Source: JAFIHK01 sp041441455 (GTDB lineage: Bacteria; Bacteroidota; Bacteroidia; Bacteroidales; UBA932). Taken from it: a stretch of 11,079 nt of DNA. Both the position numbers and the translations under genes were made by a program. Below the pieces are notes generated by a model that saw nothing but the letters and a program-made list of their open reading frames with translations, ran no database searches and was not told the origin of the DNA. Every line of letters starts with the position of its first letter. Position 1 is the stretch's first letter. Positions 7,670 through 11,079 of the stretch are shown here, one piece after another. The stretch spans positions 1 through 11,079 of the forward strand of contig JASDTB010000079.1 of assembly GCA_041441455.1 (NCBI GenBank). Reading direction: 5' to 3'.

Positions 7670-8894
7670 TGTTGTCTGGTATCTCAGTTTCGTTCAATTT
7701 TTCTTTTTTAAGCTCCTCCTTTTTCTTTTGGCTTCCTACCTCAATCGTTCTGCTAACAGAAAGAATAATTCCAAACGCACCACCCATAATAATTAAAGAG
7801 GTTCCTCCCAGACTGATTAATGGCAGGGTATGTCCTGTAACTGGTATTAGGTTTACATTCACAAGGATGTGTAGTAATGCTTGCATGGTAATCAGGATTG
7901 CAAGCCCAAGTACTGCCATTCCTGTAAATTTTTTCGTGCATGCTCGGGCAAGTGTAAAGCATCGGAACAGGAACCATAAATAGAGCAAGATTATGAATAG
8001 TCCACCTAACATTCCATACTCTTCTACTATAATTGCAAAGATGAAATCGGAATATGGATGAGGCAAGACATATCGCTGAGTACTGTTGCCGGGGCCTTTT
8101 CCTATAATTCCCGATGATCCTATAGCAGTCTTAGCCATCTCCTCCTGCAGAGTCTTATCACTTAGCTTTTGAAGTTCTTCGGCATTCATTGCCTCTGTCT
8201 TCTTTTTGTTCTCTCCAAAAATATGAGTCTTTACCCTTTCTGTTGCAGTAGAGATTCTTGGGAACATTCCAAATGCTAAGTGTAGCGAAAAGATGACCGC
8301 AGCAAGTGCTAAGATGTAAGGGATCGATTTGAATATGTATAGTGTTTTGATGCCGCTGATCATGATTAAAATGAACGCAATAACACTAAACAGAAGAGCT
8401 GTTGACACGCTGCCTTGCATAATTAGAAGCACAACCGCACCTACAGGAATCAAGATTAAGAGCATAAATTCTCTAAAGGTTTTAAACTCACAATCTTCAA
8501 AGACCTTTGCCAGGTATAGAATTGTCCCAATTTTGGCAACTTCGGCAGGCTGGAAAGACATACCAAAGATAACGATCCATCTTTCAGCTCCATTGATGTT
8601 CTTTCCTATCAATAAGGTAAGTAAAAGGAGTCCGATACTTACAATCATCCCTAAGTATGCAAGACCTCGGAACCATTTTACAGGTATTTTATAGCATATG
8701 TAAAGAGCAGTAAGTCCAAATACAACATATCTCATCTGTTTAAAGAGAAAATGTAAGGTTGTCTTTTTCTCCATAAACGCCACAGCACTGCTGGATGAAT
8801 ACACCGCAGCAATAGATATCAGGGATAATAGAAAAACTATTACCCAGATAATTTTATCTCCCCTTAATCTATAAATAATGGACTCTTCGCTCAT
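7662..8894 (-). CDS. ftsW: Septal peptidoglycan glycosyltransferase FtsW (SEDS family)
   Basis: FtsW is a polytopic inner-membrane SEDS protein that polymerises lipid II into glycan strands at the septum, working with the transpeptidase FtsI. The 410-residue protein has about ten hydrophobic segments, beginning at about 15-35 and ending at about 364-382. Family motifs are NGAERWI at 101-107 and FQPAEVAKIG at 114-123. GKGPGNSTQRYVLPHPYSDFIFA at about 265-287 contains D283, which aligns with the catalytic Asp of SEDS enzymes, and PVTGHTLPLISLGGTSL is at 351-367. The extracytoplasmic loop ahead of the GKGPGNS motif contains a lysine/glutamate-rich stretch at about 228-256. The cytoplasmic C-terminal tail (about 384-410) is highly charged. 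RodA is the main alternative, but the position between murD and murG and the SLGGTSL ending support FtsW. It starts 5 nt after the murD stop. Confidence 0.96.
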   Translation of the reverse strand: MSEESIIYRLRGDKIIWVIVFLLSLISIAAVYSSSSAVAFMEKKTTLHFLFKQMRYVVFGLTALYICYKIPVKWFRGLAYLGMIVSIGLLLLTLLIGKNINGAERWIVIFGMSFQPAEVAKIGTILYLAKVFEDCEFKTFREFMLLILIPVGAVVLLIMQGSVSTALLFSVIAFILIMISGIKTLYIFKSIPYILALAAVIFSLHLAFGMFPRISTATERVKTHIFGENKKKTEAMNAEELQKLSDKTLQEEMAKTAIGSSGIIGKGPGNSTQRYVLPHPYSDFIFAIIVEEYGMLGGLFIILLYLWFLFRCFTLARACTKKFTGMAVLGLAILITMQALLHILVNVNLIPVTGHTLPLISLGGTSLIIMGGAFGIILSVSRTIEVGSQKKKEELKKEKLNETEIPDNNE

Positions 8895-8899
8895 TTTAG

Positions 8900-10234
8900 T
8901 TACAGCTTTTGAACTGCCTCCTTAAATAATTTTCCTCTCTCTTCATAGTTTTTAAATAGGTCGAAGCTAGCACAAGCTGGAGAAAGTAAAACAGTCTCTC
9001 CAGACTTTGCAGTTTCGTACGCTACTTTCACAGCATCTTCTGCCGATCTTACTTCATAAACTTCGTCAACTTTATCAGAAAAGTCTCTGATTAATTTGCT
9101 ATTATCAACTCCCAGGCAGATTAATACTCTTACTCTGTCTTTTACCAAATCAAAAAGAGGCGAGTAATCATTACCCTTATCCTTACCGCCAGCAATCCAT
9201 ACAACTGGAGTAGTCATACTCTCAAGCGCGTACCAAGTTGAATTAACGTTTGTTGCTTTTGAATCATTGATATAAAGTACATTTTTAACTTTCAGTACCT
9301 TCTCTAAACGATGCTCAACCCCTTTGAATGTCGACAGACTATCTCTCAGTACATCATTCTTGATGTTGAGAACCTTACCTGTGATTGCTGCTGCCATTGA
9401 GTTGTAGATATTATGTTTACCCTGAAGCGACAACTCATTGATAAACATCTGATAATCCGAATCTTTATATTTTACGTGGATTGACTCATCTTCTAGATAT
9501 GCCCCCTCTTCAACTTTTTGAGTCTGACTGAATGGAAGTCTCTTTGCCTGAACAACTATTTTGTTCAAGTGCGAAATACTGATCTCGTCATCTGCACAGA
9601 ATATAAAGCAATCTTCGGTAGACATGTTTTGAGTGATACGGAATTTTGCTTTAATATATTTCTCCATATCGTTATCGTAACGATCTAAGTGGTCGGGAGT
9701 AATATTCAATAGAACCGCGATGTCTGCTTTAAATTCATACATGCCGTCTAATTGGAAACTACTCAATTCCAAAACATAATAATCAAAATCCTGAGTTGCC
9801 ACTTGGTAAGCATAGCTTTGGCCAATATTACCAGCTAAGCCAACATTCAGCCCTGCATTCTTCATCAAGAAATAGATAATCGAAGTTGTGGTGGTCTTTC
9901 CATTACTTCCGGTAATACAGATCTTTTTAGCGCGATCGTAGCGACCTGCAAATTCGATCTCGGAGATCACTGGAATACCTGCAGCAACAATCTCTTCAAC
10001 GATTGGAACTGTGTCTGGAATACCAGGACTTTTTACCACCTCAGTAGCGTTTAGAATCAGCTCTCTAGTATGACCGCCCTCTTCGTAGGCAATCTTGTAG
10101 GCATCAAGGAGGCCTTTGGCATCCTGTTTAAGCATGTTGCTGTCCGAAAGAAAAACATCGTGACCTTTTACCGATGCCAGAACTGCGGCACCAACCCCGC
10201 TTTCTCCCCCTCCAAGAACTACTACTCTTGACAT
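8900..10234 (-). CDS. murD: UDP-N-acetylmuramoyl-L-alanine--D-glutamate ligase
   Basis: MurD uses ATP to add D-glutamate to UDP-MurNAc-L-Ala in the cytoplasm. The 444-residue protein has an N-terminal uridine-binding domain opening with VVVLGGGESGVGAA at 4-17 and containing VVKSPGIP at 66-73. The central ATPase domain has the P-loop GSNGKTTTT at 109-117, LELSSFQLD at 155-163 and NITPDHLDRY at 177-186. K197 in YIKAKFRI corresponds to the carbamylated lysine of the E. coli enzyme. The C-terminal domain starts near 305 (FKGVEHRLE) and carries INDSKATN at 322-329, AGGKDKG at 348-354 and the hallmark SPACASFDLFKNYEERG at 418-434. It starts 2 nt after the mraY stop and ends 5 nt before ftsW, with no room for a promoter. 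Length is normal. Confidence 0.98.
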   Translation of the reverse strand: MSRVVVLGGGESGVGAAVLASVKGHDVFLSDSNMLKQDAKGLLDAYKIAYEEGGHTRELILNATEVVKSPGIPDTVPIVEEIVAAGIPVISEIEFAGRYDRAKKICITGSNGKTTTTSIIYFLMKNAGLNVGLAGNIGQSYAYQVATQDFDYYVLELSSFQLDGMYEFKADIAVLLNITPDHLDRYDNDMEKYIKAKFRITQNMSTEDCFIFCADDEISISHLNKIVVQAKRLPFSQTQKVEEGAYLEDESIHVKYKDSDYQMFINELSLQGKHNIYNSMAAAITGKVLNIKNDVLRDSLSTFKGVEHRLEKVLKVKNVLYINDSKATNVNSTWYALESMTTPVVWIAGGKDKGNDYSPLFDLVKDRVRVLICLGVDNSKLIRDFSDKVDEVYEVRSAEDAVKVAYETAKSGETVLLSPACASFDLFKNYEERGKLFKEAVQKL

Positions 10235-10236
10235 AA

Positions 10237-11079
10237 TTATCTGATTTTAAGTGTTATTATTGTTATTACAGCAAGCATTACGGCTATAATCCAGAATCTT
10301 GCAACGATTTTTGCCTCTGGAAGAGCTCTTTTAGGAACCTGAATCAAACATTCAACATCCTCTTTTTGGAAGTGATGATGAATAGGTGTCATCTTAAAGA
10401 CTCTTCGGCCAGCGCCGTATTTTTTCTTGGTGTATTTAAAGTATAATCTTTGAATTATTACAGAAAGGCTCTCTACAAAGAAGATTCCGCATAAAATCGG
10501 GATCAAAAGCTCTTTTCTGATCATGATTGCAACTACTGCTATAATTCCTCCTATTGCAAGACTTCCTGTGTCGCCCATGAAGACTTGAGCAGGAAAAGAG
10601 TTGTACCAAAGGAAGCCAATCAGCGCACCAATAAATGCCGCTAGAAAGATCACGAGCTCCCCAGTTTGAGGGATATACATTATATGCAGATAGTTTGCGA
10701 AGATTGTATTACCGGAGACATAAGCAAGTATGGCAAGTGTAGTTCCCACAATTGCGGAGATTCCTGTTGTAAGACCATCCATCCCATCAGTTAAATTGGT
10801 GCCGTTGGATACCGCAGTAATAATGAAGATTACGGCAATTACATAAATTACCCATGCAAGCTTTTTACCTGTTTCTCCACCGATTGGTGATAACCAAGCA
10901 TAGTCAAATTCATTACTTTTGAAAAATGGAATTGTAGTTTTTGTGCTCTTCTCATCTGTGAAAAACCCAACCTTTACAGAGAAACCCTCTTGTTTGATAA
11001 CCTCTGTTGTCACATCTTTACTTTGGCTGGTTGCAGGTACTCTGATAACAGCTTGATCGCTATAATAGAGACTAAGTCC
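10237..11079 (-). CDS. mraY: Phospho-N-acetylmuramoyl-pentapeptide-transferase MraY, 5' part outside window
   Basis: MraY is a polytopic membrane enzyme that transfers phospho-MurNAc-pentapeptide from UDP to undecaprenyl phosphate, forming lipid I. The frame is open to base 11079, giving the last 280 residues. Roughly 140 N-terminal residues should lie outside, judging from the length of about 420 I recall for Bacteroides MraY. A GTG at 11013 inside this frame is not the start: the codons upstream read GLSLYYSDQAVIRV, which still looks like MraY. In fragment numbering, the catalytic NLTDGMDGL is at 95-103, FMGDTGSLA at 167-175 and the TPIHHHF substrate motif at 231-237. The ITIITLKIR ending (272-280) matches Bacteroides MraY. 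A polar insertion at about 7-60 precedes the next membrane segment. At least five hydrophobic segments remain. The stop lies 2 nt before murD. Confidence 0.97.
   Translation of the reverse strand, partial: GLSLYYSDQAVIRVPATSQSKDVTTEVIKQEGFSVKVGFFTDEKSTKTTIPFFKSNEFDYAWLSPIGGETGKKLAWVIYVIAVIFIITAVSNGTNLTDGMDGLTTGISAIVGTTLAILAYVSGNTIFANYLHIMYIPQTGELVIFLAAFIGALIGFLWYNSFPAQVFMGDTGSLAIGGIIAVVAIMIRKELLIPILCGIFFVESLSVIIQRLYFKYTKKKYGAGRRVFKMTPIHHHFQKEDVECLIQVPKRALPEAKIVARFWIIAVMLAVITIITLKIR

Noticed and set aside
7753..7977. Minus-strand 74-codon open frame
   Set aside because: It overlaps ftsW in another frame, inside the conserved TGHTLPLISLGG region, and shows no independent coding signal.
10237..11013. 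A GTG-started version of mraY beginning at 11013
   Set aside because: The frame stays open upstream to the window edge and the upstream residues still resemble MraY, so the GTG is an internal valine codon.
1..11079. tRNA, rRNA, CRISPR arrays, insertion sequences, riboswitches or long repeats
   Set aside because: Genes fill the whole window with gaps of at most 5 nt. I saw no cloverleaf, regular repeat or transposase.

Overview
The window is a continuous stretch of the division and cell-wall (dcw) gene cluster, all transcribed on the minus strand. In transcription order, from the high coordinates down, it reads mraY (5' part outside the window), murD, ftsW, murG, murC, ftsQ, ftsA, ftsZ and then gltX (3' tip outside the window). 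No stretch longer than a few bases is non-coding: junctions are either gaps of 0-5 nt or overlaps of 8 nt. I see no RNA gene, mobile element, CRISPR array, long repeat or convincing terminator.

The sequence suggests a member of Bacteroidota, most likely Bacteroidales. MraY carries the polar insertion before its 'TTIPFFK' stretch and ends in 'ITIITLKIR', both familiar from Bacteroides MraY. GltX has the 'RLGFPVFPLEW' insertion just after its KLSKR loop. FtsZ has a tail ending in an 'NSFLH' block beyond the PAY-type peptide. Start codons are mostly preceded by AT-rich sequence rather than a Shine-Dalgarno site, and ddl and murB are absent between murC and ftsQ. The DNA looks moderately AT-rich by eye (not computed). 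No genus can be named from this.

Functionally the genes form one pathway. MraY makes lipid I from UDP-MurNAc-pentapeptide, and MurG converts it to lipid II. MurC and MurD add the first two amino acids of the stem peptide in the cytoplasm. FtsW polymerises lipid II at the septum. FtsQ belongs to the periplasmic divisome core, and FtsA tethers FtsZ polymers to the membrane. GltX, which charges tRNA-Glu, follows ftsZ after only 2 nt and is probably co-transcribed. That is the least expected element of the layout.

I found no undescribed system. The points worth a second look are the ftsZ-gltX linkage, the two-part FtsZ tail, the charged loop in FtsW, the MraY insertion and two 8-nt gene overlaps.
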